From Welwitschia mirabilis (Eukaryota > Gnetophyta > Gnetopsida > Welwitschiales), in assembly GCA_051453625.1 (NCBI GenBank), contig JBOZIK010000001.1:263237357-263301356 (forward strand): a DNA stretch of 64,000 bases, given 5' to 3'. The stretch's first letter is position 1. Each line of letters starts with the position of its first letter. The position numbers and the translations under genes are program-made. The notes under the pieces are model-generated. The model saw only the letters and a program-made list of their open reading frames with translations. It made no database searches and had not been told where the DNA came from. Positions 1-11,739 of this stretch are shown here, piece by piece.

Positions 1-2687
1 GATGTCACCTATAAAAATATGAAGAATCTTATAGACATACTTTAATAAATAATGTTAGAAAATCAAATATCTCAAGATTCTCTTATAACATGACATTCAC
101 AAGCCTATACCATTATGTCTTCTATATTTTACTTTTAGAGTGAGGAGAAAAACATCAAAATAAATATACATAGTAATTACTTATATTTTCATGATAATCT
201 TTTAGATGACTAATGTCCAATAGGAGAAATCCAAAGTAAGAATAAAATCATTTCAAATAATGAATTAAATAAGAATGATGAGAAAAATAATTTGTTAGAT
301 GATGTCATAGAGATATTAGATTATATTCTTAATATTCACTTACTATTAGAAAATCATTGTGAATGGAAGAATTAATTTTAGAGAAATATAAAAATTTCCC
401 AATCCATCATGAAAATAGTGATCACATCTCTCTTTCTTAGATTTTTGAGAAATTTAATAACTGGGAAATGATGACATGTAATGAGATGATAATGAAAATA
501 ATGAGAGAAAGGAGGATAAGAAAGATGTTAAGGAGATCCAATAAAATCCAATAAGGAATATATTTCTTACATATCATAAAGTAATTAAAGAGTGTAATCC
601 TATAAAAAATGTTTCTCCATCTCTTGCACTTATGCTTTGAAGTGAAAATAAAACATTATTCTTTTTTCTAATTCCAATTATACATTACCTCCTACATTTT
701 AAAATATGATGTGGGATTTTTTAAAAAATTAAATTGAAGAAAGCCTTATCTTCTTGATGCAAAAACATGTATTAAGTTAAATCTTATAAAAATTCTAAGT
801 CTTACTAAACATACTCTAATCAATTATCCTAAGAAGCCATCTGATATTCTAGGATCCATTCTTTAAGTAGTTCCATTAATAAATCATGGAATGATCATCA
901 TATTTTACATTAATTTAATAAGAGATTATGTGTTAATGAAATTTATCAATTATTTGTCTCTTATTTAGATTATAAATTTTGTTCTATTAAGGTATTATCA
1001 ATATATTTTCATTTCCACTAAATGATTTTATTTTAAAACTATCATATACTTTTCATGCTCTATTAATTGGTTTTTATATGGTTTAATTCTTTTTTTAAGA
1101 AAAAAGTACAATGCAACAACTATGTTGGAGTATATATCTTCTTAGCATAGGAATAAATTTAAAGTAAAGAAATAACATTCTACTTCAAGTAATTGATTTA
1201 ATGGATCCTATTCTCTTAAGAAGATGTTCATCACTTATCTTTATGTAAATTTAATTATTTAAATAGTTTCTCTTTTCCAACATCTATTAATTTGATTTTA
1301 CTTCAGTTTTTTTATCATTTAGTATGTTTAATCAATGCTTTGGCAACTTAGAGGTAATCAATTTAATTTTATCTAATTGAAAGGCATTCAAAACCCTATG
1401 AAACTCTCATTCTAGAAGAGAAATATTCTTAATTATTTTTTTATATTATATGATTGTTGAAAGGTTATTAATTATTTTTTTATATTGTATGATTGTTTTC
1501 TTCATAAGCTTCATTTTTATTAAGGCTACAAGTTATTAGTACTTTGATAATGCATATAGTATCTCTTAATATCTGTGAATAAATATATAAATATAAAGAA
1601 AAATAAAATATCAAGTTATATTGTGAAAGTACTTTTCATAATCACTTATAATATATATCAAGGATTACCACTCTAGGGAAAAAGTTACTTAATGATCTAT
1701 GTTTTGTCTAATAAGTCCTATCATTTATGGTAAAAGTAAATTTAGTGGTATAGAACTAATTACTCCATAATGGAAGAATTCCAAGGTAAAATGAGCTATA
1801 GCTCAAAGTATTCCATGAATATCATATTATCAACTATTATCATTTTGCATCCATTTTTAAAGTTAATTCTTGAGATTATAGCTATGATATGTCAAACTTA
1901 ATTAATAAATTATTATTTTTATCCATGTTATTTAAATAAAAAAATGATGTTTTTCTGATTAGAAATAATCTATTTTAAATTGCTAACTAGAAACTATTGG
2001 TAAGTGATCATATTCAAATAGAATATGTTCTAAAGAAATGAATTTGTTTCTATTTATTAAATTAGATAATTTCACAGTTGTTAATCATATTTTTTCTATT
2101 TAGAGTAGCACTAATGCATTAGAAAAACCAATTTGGTATTTTAAAAAACATTCACATTTATTTCAAATAAACTACCTAGTCTTAAAATATTAGGATTTAG
2201 AATCTAAGTAGTTTAATATTTGTTTTCATGATGCCTTAGCATATTTTGGTTTATTTTATTTTCCTTTCTTATTTTATTTTGGTGTGATTTTTCTTCTTGT
2301 ATTTCACTTTTATTTTATATCCCTTAAAAATTTTATCTTATTTCTTCTGATCATCACATGTAAACTTACTTAAAATTTAGGATAAATTTATCTAGTTTAT
2401 GGGGGATGAAATCTTTAAAGTCATCAAAAGATTGAATACAATTAGAATGAATTTGGTTATTGAAAATATGTTTTTCATAAAACTAAAATCATAGTTTTGA
2501 ATTTCATGTATGATGTTTGATTAGAATATCATTTTAATATGTGGTCTATCTTGATAGTGTAATTACATTTAATACTTTAAGTTATGTTTCATCATTTTTT
2601 TCAATTTGGTTTGATTCTTTTTTTTCTACTTTTTTTATCATGGAGTGATAAATACTTAGTGGAAGGCTATGTTCCAAGTCAAATTAG
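1..2687 (+). mobile_element. 3' interior of decayed Athila/Tat-like element L1
   Basis: No open reading frame survives here. Positions about 240-550 resemble the gag-like part of E1 (about 47,340-47,720): both contain acidic, Asp/Glu/Asn-rich broken reading frames with the same run of GATGAG, AATAATGA and AAGGAGGATAAGAAAGATG-like blocks. Near 2,370-2,410 a G-run (TTTATGGGGGATGAAATC) follows an AATTTAGGATAAATTT block, a layout typical of the non-coding 3' spacer and internal purine tract of Athila/Tat elements. An LTR-like start follows at 2,688. I infer that this is the 3' interior of an element whose 5' half lies outside the window. Positions 600-2,300 show nothing I recognise beyond AT-rich spacer. 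Confidence 0.45.
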
Positions 2688-3598
2688 TGATATTTAATAT
2701 CATATTTAGAGTATAGTTTAGGTCTATTTAAATAGATTTTTGATTAATTCAAGAAGAAATTAGAAATCTATCAAGATGATAAAATAAAGCATCAATTTTT
2801 AATATTATGAACTCTTTCCTAATACATTTCAAACACCGTAACTTATCTAGAACATTATAAATCCAATTCAAAATAAGAAGTAATAACTGAGAAGGCCAAA
2901 AGATGGAAAAGAAGTGTCATCCACCTAGACATATAGATGATAATTATAGAATGATAGCCACTTATAGAGTAGAAGCACATTATAAGGATAGCTTTAACTA
3001 GCTTTGATAAAGGAATAGAAGGTATACCACCAAATTTAACTCCTTTGAAAAGCCAATTCTAAAAGAATAAAGCATTAGAGATAAAAATAAAATCCAATTT
3101 TAATCATTAAAATAGAGAATATTTCAAAAGAACTAGCACCCTATCAAATACTATGTCTATTATTCACCTAGTCCTCCAAATGACTTCTCAAGATAAATAG
3201 TAGTAGTAAAAGAAATAAAAAATTAATTTTTGCGTTATCATTCACCCCTTTAGTCATCAAGATGATACCCAATAGATGATATTAAGATGTCACATCAAGA
3301 AGATGTTACACTAATAAGATGCATGAAAGAATATGTTAGATAAAGAAGATACATTACACTAAGATGTTATACCAATAAGACATGTGAAAGAATACATTAC
3401 ACCAAGAATACAGTGAAAGACAACATTACGTTGATAAGACATTACATCAAAAAGACATGTCAGACCAAGAAGAAGATTTTATGTCCTCTGCTTAGTTATC
3501 CAGATGACACTCAGTGAGATAAAAACTCTAACGATTGTAAAATGGATTCCATCCATTACAAATGAATGGTATGATTAATCTTGATCTTTTACTATGCT
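2688..3598 (+). repeat. L1 3' LTR, left part (interrupted by N1)
   Basis: It starts TGATATTTAATATCATATTT, which matches the start of the E1 LTR at 44,200 (TGATATTTAACATCATGTTT) with mostly transition differences. The LTR is interrupted at 3,598 by element N1 and resumes at 9,805. It is longer than the 999-bp E1 LTR, partly because it holds a degenerate tandem repeat at about 3,290-3,470. Confidence 0.55.
3285..3475 (+). repeat. Degenerate tandem repeat in L1 LTR
   Basis: Imperfect units of about 50-60 bases repeat the theme AAGATGTTACACTAATAAGA followed by CATGTGAAAGAATACATTAC. At least three units can be followed before the pattern dissolves into ordinary AT-rich sequence. Confidence 0.5.
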
Positions 3599-6281
3599 TG
3601 TAGTACTCGGAATTTTTAATGTTGAAAACTTCAAAACTTTCTTTGATGCTTTGATATTTGAAATATAAAACCTTTTATAAAATTAAATCTAAAGATAAAG
3701 GCTTAATCTTAGTCTAATATAATTGTATAAGATGCAATTTAATATGATTATTAAATAAAATTACCTAAGTTATTTATACTATTTAATGTTATTCATTTAT
3801 CAAATGATAATAGTAATTTAAAATGTTTAAAAAAGATAAAATGAAGTGTGTTTTTAATTTGAAACACCCTAGGTTTACCGTAAAGGACAAGGATTAAGCT
3901 CAGATNNNNNNNNNNNNNNNNNAAAAGTTACATTCAAGCCATTTTTGCATTTAAAAAAAGAATTTCAAAATAGTAAATGAAAACATCTGAAAATGATAAA
4001 ATGGAGTATGTTTTTTACTGGAAACACCTAGTTCTTAACCTAAAGGATAAAGATTAAGCTTACATTTATAAAAAGACTATTCAAAATCTTGTTTTAAAAA
4101 AATTTAAAATTTTAAAGAATATAAATATGATTGCTGATTTCGATAAGAAGAAGGATGCCTTTCTTGAAGAGGGATAATTGACTGATGCAAAAGAGAAAGA
4201 AAAACATTGAGATGAGAAGGAATAAAATGGAGGAATACAATGCATAAACAAGATTGCATTACAAAAGATAATTAATTTTGAGATTTTATGATGAAGGGCT
4301 TAGGTAAAAATGCAATAAAAGTGGCTAATAAAAATATGGAGATTAAGAAGAAATTTGATCATTTAGAAGGAATAAAAATAACACATGCTGCTTGCATGGA
4401 AATTAATCATGCATTGCTAAAAATCATTATAATATGATGGTAGTTAAATTTTAAATGAGTTGTTTCTTTTATTTAACAAGTAACTTCTTGATTCAATGGT
4501 AAAAGAAAAAATGATAGAAAGAAAGGTTTTCATATGACTCTGTAACCTTCCTTTTTCTTTTACTTCTTCTTTAATTTAAAAAACATCTAAGAAAAATACA
4601 TTAAGAAAAAACCTTATCAAATTGGATATCTAATACTTGGGTATTCTTATTTCCTATGCGATTTCGTGTGGGCATCTTAAGTTCAACTATCCTCATAAAA
4701 ATTAATTAAGTCTATTAATGATTATCCAAAATATAAGACCTATATTATTTATGCTTATTTGATAGAATAAGTAAATTTAAAATGAATATAAATTAATGCT
4801 ATTATTTAAACATTCTATAAAAATATTAAATTACCTATAAGTAGATTCTTGATAAAAATCTAATAGATGCATGCTTTATTAACTTGAAAATGAGACATCA
4901 CTCTTATACAATAACTAATATTCCTTCATCAATGAAATATACCACTTAAGGATTAAATACAATGATAATTTCGAATGCAAGTTTACAAGGAAAAAATCAA
5001 TAACAAACTTATAGGAGTTACAGAAATGCTTAAGCAATTATTCACAAAAATGAGAAAATTCCATAGTAGACACCAAGTTTAAACCTCTTTTGGATCATTC
5101 CTCAAATCTTTTCCTACACAACAGGCATGGTGTAATAACTATACCTCCATAGTTTTCATTATGATCCATGGTAAGGTTTAACATAAGGAGGTTTTCAAGA
5201 ACAATAAATGATCCACAAGAATATCAAATGAACAAAACATCAAATCAATACAACAATCAAGGTACAATATCCAGGTCTTACAAAAATGTTCAATGAATAG
5301 TATACCCTATTAGACAGGTGTCAATTACTCATTATCTACTAGATTATTCCTATGGCCAATAGAAACCCTTTAGGGGCGATAACCTCTTGAAGCTACATGA
5401 CATCATGTCATGCAATATCTAGATGGGTAACCACCCTGATCACTGACAGTCACTCTTGTGGCTAGTAGGAGCCCTTTAGGTGGCCTAGCCCTTAAATTCG
5501 CATGATTTGATCATAATAAAGCTTTACACATCATAGATAAATCATATATAGGATATGCATAAGAAAACGATTTACTTCAAACATGTGAAGTATGCATGAG
5601 TCAATTAGAATATATAAGAGATAGAAGGGGTTACATGAAACCATATGAAAAATTAAAGTAAGCCAAAAAACCATACAAGAATAAGATGAAATACCATAAA
5701 ACCATACTAATTTTAAGAAGAAATCAAGATCTCATGAAGGTTACAAGGCTTTAAGGCGTTATAAGCTTTAAGACTCAGTAGAAAAAGGATTCTTCAAAAG
5801 AAAAAAAGTGAGGAAAAAGGAGGAGGAGGAGGGTCTTATTTAAAGATAAGATTTGATGGAATGTGAAGATTCATAAGCATATAAATATTAAACATCATAA
5901 ATGAGGGTAGTTATATGATAGGGATTTTTATTACCTTGCTAGACGACTAGGAAAATAATAAGTGACAATTAAGATTACATAATTAATAAATAATAATATG
6001 TTAATAGTAATTAAAAAATTTCATAAATATGGTAGTGTTTTTAATAATAAATAACACAATAACTATACACATTAAGCATCTTTTAATCATAATAAATTCA
6101 AATTAAAATCCATAACTCATTGATATTTTTTAAAATGAGTAATTGAATGAATAAGCTAAAGCATAAAATAATAGTTATGAAACTATTAGTAATAAGAAAA
6201 ACATACAAGATTTTGCATGAATTATTAGCCTTAAAATATTTTGGACTTGAGTCTTGGTTATTTGAAATTTGGAACATGACA
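3599..6281 (-). repeat. N1 3' LTR (left copy)
   Basis: It is bounded by TGTAGTACTC at the left and GGAACATGACA at the right; on the minus strand it begins TGTCATGTTCC. It aligns along its whole length with 6,992-9,804; for example TTCCTTCATCAATGAAATAT occurs in both, at about 4,920 and 8,458. A 17-base gap lies at 3,906-3,922. Confidence 0.75.
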
Positions 6282-6806
6282 TTTCTCCACCTCTTTAAGA
6301 GGTTTCATCCTCGAAACTAAAAAGAGAAAAATATTTTACCTTTTAAAATTAATCTACTTTTACTTATTCACATGATAAAGTTGCTCCCTTAACAAGTTGT
6401 AGGTAATAAAAATAAATATTTCTAATGCATTTTTTATACAAACCAATCATGCTTCTACATTTTTTATGTTTCTAACATTTTGAAAGTTCTAAGATTCATT
6501 AAATTACATTATAATTTTCTTAATAGAGATTCCATTTTTCTCATTATTGGTTACTTATGAACTTCACCCACTAAGTTGTTACTAGCATTAGATCTTTAGT
6601 TTGGCTAGTTCATCATCCTTGTTGAAGCTACAATATTCTTGTGAAAATCAACTAGACATATCATAAAACCTTGTTAAAATAGTTAAGCCAAGTGAATTCA
6701 TAAAGCTAACAATAGTTATACCTAGTGATATTATTAACTTAACAACAATTATGCTAGTGAATTTGTTAACTTAACTATAGTTTTTCTTAATAAATTCGAA
6801 ACCTAT

Positions 6807-6991
6807 GCTTTGATACCAAATGTAATGGTCTAAAATTTCTATAATTGCAAAACTTCAAGACTTTAATGCTCTGATATCAAAATGTAATGACCTAAAATTT
6901 CACATCTAAAAAAATCTTTCACTAAATTTGATACTAAAATGTAAAGCTCACAATATTGCACTTTAAAGCTTCATGTAGCTCTGATACAAAA
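6807..6991 (-). repeat. Tandem primer-site/LTR-edge units
   Basis: Four successive units each join a decayed copy of GCTCTGATACCA (the complement of an initiator-Met primer site) to TGTAA, the sequence that ends an LTR. The primer-like blocks are at 6,807-6,818 (GCTTTGATACCA), 6,868-6,879 (GCTCTGATATCA), 6,925-6,936 (AATTTGATACTA) and 6,978-6,989 (GCTCTGATACAA). The following TG positions are 6,821, 6,883, 6,940 and 6,992, so units are 62, 57 and 52 bases long. Only the last directly borders the 5' LTR. Confidence 0.65.
6978..6989 (-). other. N1 primer binding site, tRNA initiator-Met type
   Basis: The plus strand reads GCTCTGATACAA, two bases from the LTR start at 6,992. The minus strand therefore presents TTGTATCAGAGC, one change from TGGTATCAGAGC, the usual plant site complementary to the 3' end of initiator-Met tRNA. 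Confidence 0.7.
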
Positions 6992-9804
6992 TGTAATATC
7001 ACAAAATTTGATATTTGAAAAATTCAAACTCACTTTAGTATCCAAAAAATAAATTTCTATACAATTAAATCTAAAGTTAAAAGCTTAATTTTAGTCTAAT
7101 ATAATTAAATAAAATGAAATTCAATATATTTATTAAATAAAATTACTTAAGTTATTTAGACTATTTAATGTTGGTCATTCATTAAAAGGCAATAGTAAAT
7201 AAAAATGTTTGGAAAAGATAAAATAAAATATGTTTTTGATTAAAAACATTCCAATTTTATCCTAACAGCCATGGATTAAGCTCCAATCCATGAAAAGACA
7301 TTTGGTAAGTTATGTTTAAGTCATTTTTACATTGAAAAAAATGAATTTAAAACAGTAAATAGAAATGTCTAAAAATGATAAAACAGAATACTTTCTTAAT
7401 TGGAAACACCTAGATTTTACTCTAGTGGATATGAATAATCTTATACATATAAAAATAATATTCAAAAGATGATTTTGAAACATTTAAACTTTTAAAGAAT
7501 ATAAATATGATTGTTGATTCTAATAAGAAGAAGGATATATTTCTTAAAGGATACATTTCTTGAAGAGGGATGATCGACTGATGCACAAGAGAAATAAAAA
7601 TGCTGAGTTAAGAATGCATAAAAGAAAGGAATACAATGCACAAAAAAGATTTCATTACAAAAGATATCTACATCTAAGATTTTATGATGAAGTCACTTAA
7701 GCAAAAATGAAATAAAAGCGACTGAGAGGAATATGGAGGTTAGGAAGAAATTTGATCATGTAGAAGGAAGGAAAATGATACATGCTACCTATAAGGAAAT
7801 CAATCATACATTGGTAAAAATAACTATAATATGATGGTAGTTAAATTTTAAATGATCTATTTATTTTATNNNNNNNNNNTGAGGTTAGGGAGAAATTTGA
7901 CCACGCAGAAGGGAGGAAAAGGACACATGCATGATTGCAAGGAAATCAATTATGCATTGCTAAAAATTATTATAATACGATGGCAGTTAAATTTTAAATG
8001 ATCTATTTATTTTATTTAATAGGTGCCTTCTTGATGTAATGGTAAAATAACAAATGGTAGAAAGAAAGGTTACCATTATGATTCTGTAACCTCCCTTTTT
8101 CTTTCAATTCTTCTTTGATTAAAAAATGTCTACTAAAATATATTAAGGAAAAACCTTTTTAAATCTGATAGCTCATACTTAGGTTTTCTTTGTGATTTTA
8201 TGTGGACATCTTAAGTTCAACTATNNNNNNNNNNNNNNNNNNNNNNNNNNNNNNNNNNNNNNNNNNNNNNNNNNNNNNNNNNNNNNNNNNNNNNNNNNNN
8301 NNNNNNNNNNNNNNNNNNNNNNNNNNNNNNNNNNNNNNNNNNNNNNNNNNNNNNNNNNNNNNNNNNNNNNNNNNNNNNNNNNNNNNNNNNNNNNNNNNNN
8401 NNNNNNNNNNNNNNNNNNNNNNNNNNNNNNNNNNNNNNNNTATACAAGAACTAATATTCCTTCATCAATGAAATATACCACTTAAGGCTTAAATACAATG
8501 ATAATTTCAAATGTAAGGTTAAAAGAAAAACAATCAATAACAACATTCTTAGAGTTATAGAAATGATCAAGTAATTATTTTCAAAAATGAGAAAATTCCA
8601 TAGTAAACACCAAGCTTAAACTTCTTCTGCCTCATTCCTCAAAGTTTTTCGTGCCCCAATAGGCATAGTGTGAGGACTTTACCTTTATAGTTCCTAGTAT
8701 GATTCATGACAAGGTTTAAGATAAGGGGGTTTTTAAGAATAAGAAAAAATCCACAAAAATATCAAATGACCAAAACCTTAAATCAATACAATAATTGAGG
8801 TATAATATCCAAGTCTGACAAAAATGTTCAATGAACAGTATGTCTTGTCAGAGGCGGGTTAATTACCTATTGTCTACTAAATCATTCCTATGTTCAATAG
8901 GAATCCTTCAAGTGGGATAACACCCTAAAGCCACATTACATCATGTCATGCAACAGCTAGATAAGTAACCACCTTGATCCCTGACATCTACTCCTATGGC
9001 CAATAGAAGTGCTTCAGGTGGCCCAACCCCTAAAGTTGCATGATTTGGTTATAACAAAGCTTTAGACATCTTAGAGAAATCATAACCAGGATATGCATGA
9101 CAAAAAAAATTACTTCAAATACATAAAGAATGCAGGATTCAATTAGAATATATAAGAAATAGAAGGAATTGCATGAAACCATATAAGAAATTAAATTAAG
9201 CCATAAAACTATATAAACCATAAAACCATAGAAATTTTAAAAAGTACTTAAGATATCATGAAGGTTCCAAGGCTTTAAATGTTTCCAGGCTCCAAGACTT
9301 GGTAGCAAAAGGGTTCTTCAAAAAAAGAAAGTGATGGAAAAGGAGGATGAGGATGGTCTTATTTAAAGTTAAGATTTGATAAAATGTGAAGAGTCATGGG
9401 TATATAAAGATTAAACATCACAGATGAGGGCATTTATATGATGTTTACTTAAGTTACCTTGCTAGCCCACTAGGAAAATAATAAATAACAATTAATCTTA
9501 CATAATTAACAAATATTAATATATTAGTAGTAACCAAAACATTTCATAAACATGGTACTAGTTTTGGTAAAAAATAAAATACTAACTCTACACATTAAGC
9601 ATCTTTTAACCATAATAATTTCAAATTCAAATCCAAAACTCATTGACATTTTTCAAGATGATAACTTGAATGAGTAATTCAAAGCACAAAATAATAATCA
9701 TGAAACTATTAGTAATAAGAAAAACATACAATATTTTACATGAATTATTTGCTATAAAATATTTTGAAATTAAGTCTCGATTGTTTGAAATTTGGAATGT
9801 GATA
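6992..9804 (-). repeat. N1 5' LTR (right copy)
   Basis: It is bounded by TGTAATATCAC at the left and GGAATGTGATA at the right, so the minus strand starts TATCACATTCC, a decayed TG. It is homologous to 3,599-6,281. Gaps lie at 7,870-7,879 and 8,225-8,440. Positions around 7,540-7,590 contain a short internal duplication, TTTCTTAAAGGATACATTTC followed by another TTGAAGAGGGATGA. Confidence 0.75.
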
Positions 9805-10425
9805 ATGCCTTATCAATTAAAACCATTAATTCAAAACTATAAATACCGCCTTAGTTCCCTATTTCTCATCTTTTATGCATTACTTATTTTTGTGACATTT
9901 AGAGTTTAATTAAGAAAGGGATTCATCTAATTTAAAAGAGGATTTTATCTTGTTATTGGATCCTATATCCTTCATTAAGGAGCAACTAATTCTTAGCTAA
10001 TGTAAAAGGCATTATGATTAAGAAAATACCATTTTGTTCTTACAAATATTTCCCTTATCATTTTTACGATATATGTTATTTACAATTAAAGTAACATTAA
10101 ACTGTAATTGATGTATATTATAAGAGCCACTCTATGTGATAGTATATTGATTAAATTGGTTATTAAACTTTATTTAGGATTGCACTTTATTCATGCATTA
10201 TATTTAGAATTGCATTATCATTTATTTATTCTTCTAAAATTAAATAGAAAGTAGTTCTAATTCCTTTTTTGAATGAAGAAATTTTTTAGATGTACTTTTG
10301 AATTCCTCTTTAGGGTACAACATTGGGTTGATCCCCTAGACTAGTGTGTGTATATGTGTATTAGATACTTAACATTATATGTTATTATTAAAGATCATTA
10401 ATTTAGGAAAATAACATACAACACA
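9805..10425 (+). repeat. L1 3' LTR, right part
   Basis: After the N1 target duplicate, sequence resumes that matches the 3' half of the E1 LTR: the repeated GCATT/TTTGCAT words near 10,170-10,230 correspond to 44,930-44,970, and GAATTCCTCTTTAGGGTACAAC near 10,300 corresponds to 45,053-45,074. A TATAAATA at 9,838-9,845 is a plausible LTR promoter box. The LTR end is placed at ACACA near 10,425 with some uncertainty. Confidence 0.5.
9838..9845 (+). promoter_or_regulatory. Possible TATA box of L1 LTR
   Basis: TATAAATACC is followed by a pyrimidine-rich stretch, inside the LTR, where a retrotransposon promoter would be expected. In DNA this AT-rich the match alone is weak evidence. Confidence 0.3.
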
Positions 10426-10429
10426 TCTC

Positions 10430-10970
10430 CATAGTCTTCATTTTTTATTTTGAATTGTAAATAACATTAAATTTTTGATGTTTGAATGATGCTAAATGTT
10501 GAATGAGGCTTTTTATTTACTTTTTGGTTTATAGTTCATCTTGTTTGATGGTCTTTGGAAATATTTTTCCTGCTTTTCATGCTATACAATAGGCTATGAA
10601 AGACTAAAGTAACCAATAGATTTACCACTACTCATGTAGTAAATGAGATTATAAAGTCATAATCTAAGACATAATGACTTAAAATTTTAACGTCTATTTG
10701 ATAATTTACAATTTATTGTTTAATTAAAGAGTTTTTTCTTGGATAATTTTGGTTTGTCCTTTGAAGTTGATTTAATTCTATACTTTCATTGATAAAAGGT
10801 TTTTTACATTAATATTAATTTAAATTTTATTTTGGGTATTATAGAAGTTTAATGAAGTTTTGTATTATTACTAACTTACCTCTACCTTTATTTATCCTTA
10901 TGAAATAAATGATATTAGGATTTTCTACAATGTGAGGTTTGGTTAATTTTTTAAAAGTAAGTCTTAAACA
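10430..10970 (+). repeat. LTR-A of array T (5' truncated)
   Basis: It matches the 3' half of LTR-B and LTR-C. It keeps the uninterrupted sequence CCACTACTCATGTAGTAAAT at 10,625-10,644, which is the empty site for the S2 insertion seen in LTR-C. It ends near AAACA at 10,970, just before the primer site. Confidence 0.65.
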
Positions 10971-10976
10971 ATTTTA

Positions 10977-10994
10977 TGATACCATTGCTTGGGA
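10977..10994 (+). other. Primer binding site of interior A, tRNA-Asp type
   Basis: TGATACCATTGCTTGGGA differs from the plant Athila/Tat site TGGCGCCGTTGCCGGGGA almost only by C-to-T and G-to-A transitions. It lies six bases after the end of LTR-A. Confidence 0.7.
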
Positions 10995-11739
10995 TAATGA
11001 TATGATAAATTCATAGTTAGTGCATAATGTTTTTCTTTATTACATTTTCTAGTGGTTAGTACTAATTCCTAGTAGTATTACTAAAACTAGTCCTTCTTTC
11101 AATTTTAATATTTATTTCAACTTTCATACTTTTTACTAGTGGGTATTAATCCATTTGTAGTAATACCTAAACTGGTCCATTTATTTAATTATTCTAATCT
11201 AAATATATTGTCATATTAAATCTTTGTGGTTATAATTCAAATACATTTTTTGTAGGTTTACAACTTAAATAAAGATGAAAAACCAATAATAGCAAAAAGA
11301 GATAAGAACTCTTCTTTTGTTTTTTTTTTGTTTTTTTGCTTCTCTACATTTTTAATTAAGTAGTTAGTTTTAGTTTTTCTTGTGAATTTCTTTTCATATT
11401 ATTAACATTTTTAAAATTAAAGAAATATTTATGGTTTTTTCCTTATTTTTATTTTTCATAGTCTCTTCCATTTTAAATTTTTCTATTTATTTTTTTACTT
11501 GGTAACTCAAACCATTTTGCATAGTACTAATGATTAATATTTTCTCTTCATAAAGTGTAATTCTTCAAAAAGTTGACATTGTCATCATCCTTAACTAGCA
11601 CCATTATATTTTCAATGAGATTTTCTCTATAACTTTATTACAAACCTTTACTGATTCTCTAAAACCATTTTTCTCATATATTTCATCTAAAACCTATCTA
11701 CTTTTGCATGTGTTCAATCTATAGTAATGTAGGATAACT
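10995..11739 (+). other. Leader of interior A with two-copy direct repeat
   Basis: This is non-coding. Two imperfect units of about 95-100 bases (about 11,049 and 11,145) share CTAGTGGTTAGTACTAATT and a following AGTA(T/A)TAC(T/C)(A/T)AAACT(A/G)GTCC block. The same pair recurs in interior B at about 17,519-17,660, so the duplication predates the A/B split. The remainder is T-rich spacer. Confidence 0.5.

Larger units (their letters stand above)
6282..6991 (-). other. N1 interior with purine tract and degenerate repeats
   Basis: Next to the left LTR, the minus strand reads a purine-rich AAAGAGGTGGAGAAA, a good plus-strand primer (polypurine) tract, preceded by GTTTCGAGGATGAAAC. Positions 6,675-6,785 hold about three imperfect 32-45 base units around CTAGTGAATTTGTTAACTTA. 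Positions 6,807-6,991 hold repeated primer-site units, listed separately. No reading frame of note exists on either strand. Confidence 0.6.
3599..9804 (-). mobile_element. N1, non-autonomous LTR retrotransposon with 2.7-kb LTRs
   Basis: Two direct repeats (3,599-6,281 and 6,992-9,804) flank a 710-base interior with no coding capacity. On the minus strand the order is 5' LTR (right copy), an initiator-Met type primer site, the short interior, a purine tract and the 3' LTR (left copy). The flanks are ATGCT (3,594-3,598) and ATGCC (9,805-9,809), a 5-base target duplication with one transition. The purine tract is preceded by the GAGGATGAAAC block seen before the 3' LTR of many plant chromoviruses, so a chromovirus-derived parent is inferred. 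No gag, protease, reverse transcriptase or integrase motif is visible, so N1 would have depended on proteins supplied in trans, as LARD-type elements do. Three assembly gaps lie in its LTRs. Confidence 0.75.

Noticed and set aside
8192-8485. Open stretches spanning undetermined bases (also 26,392-26,838, 31,294-31,561, 39,506-39,868)
   Set aside because: Their length is produced by runs of N; the readable ends carry no motif.
9670-9909. 79-codon open stretch
   Set aside because: It crosses the boundary between the N1 LTR and L1 LTR sequence, so it cannot be an ancestral gene. The matching part of the other N1 LTR (near 6,150) is not coding in any recognised way.
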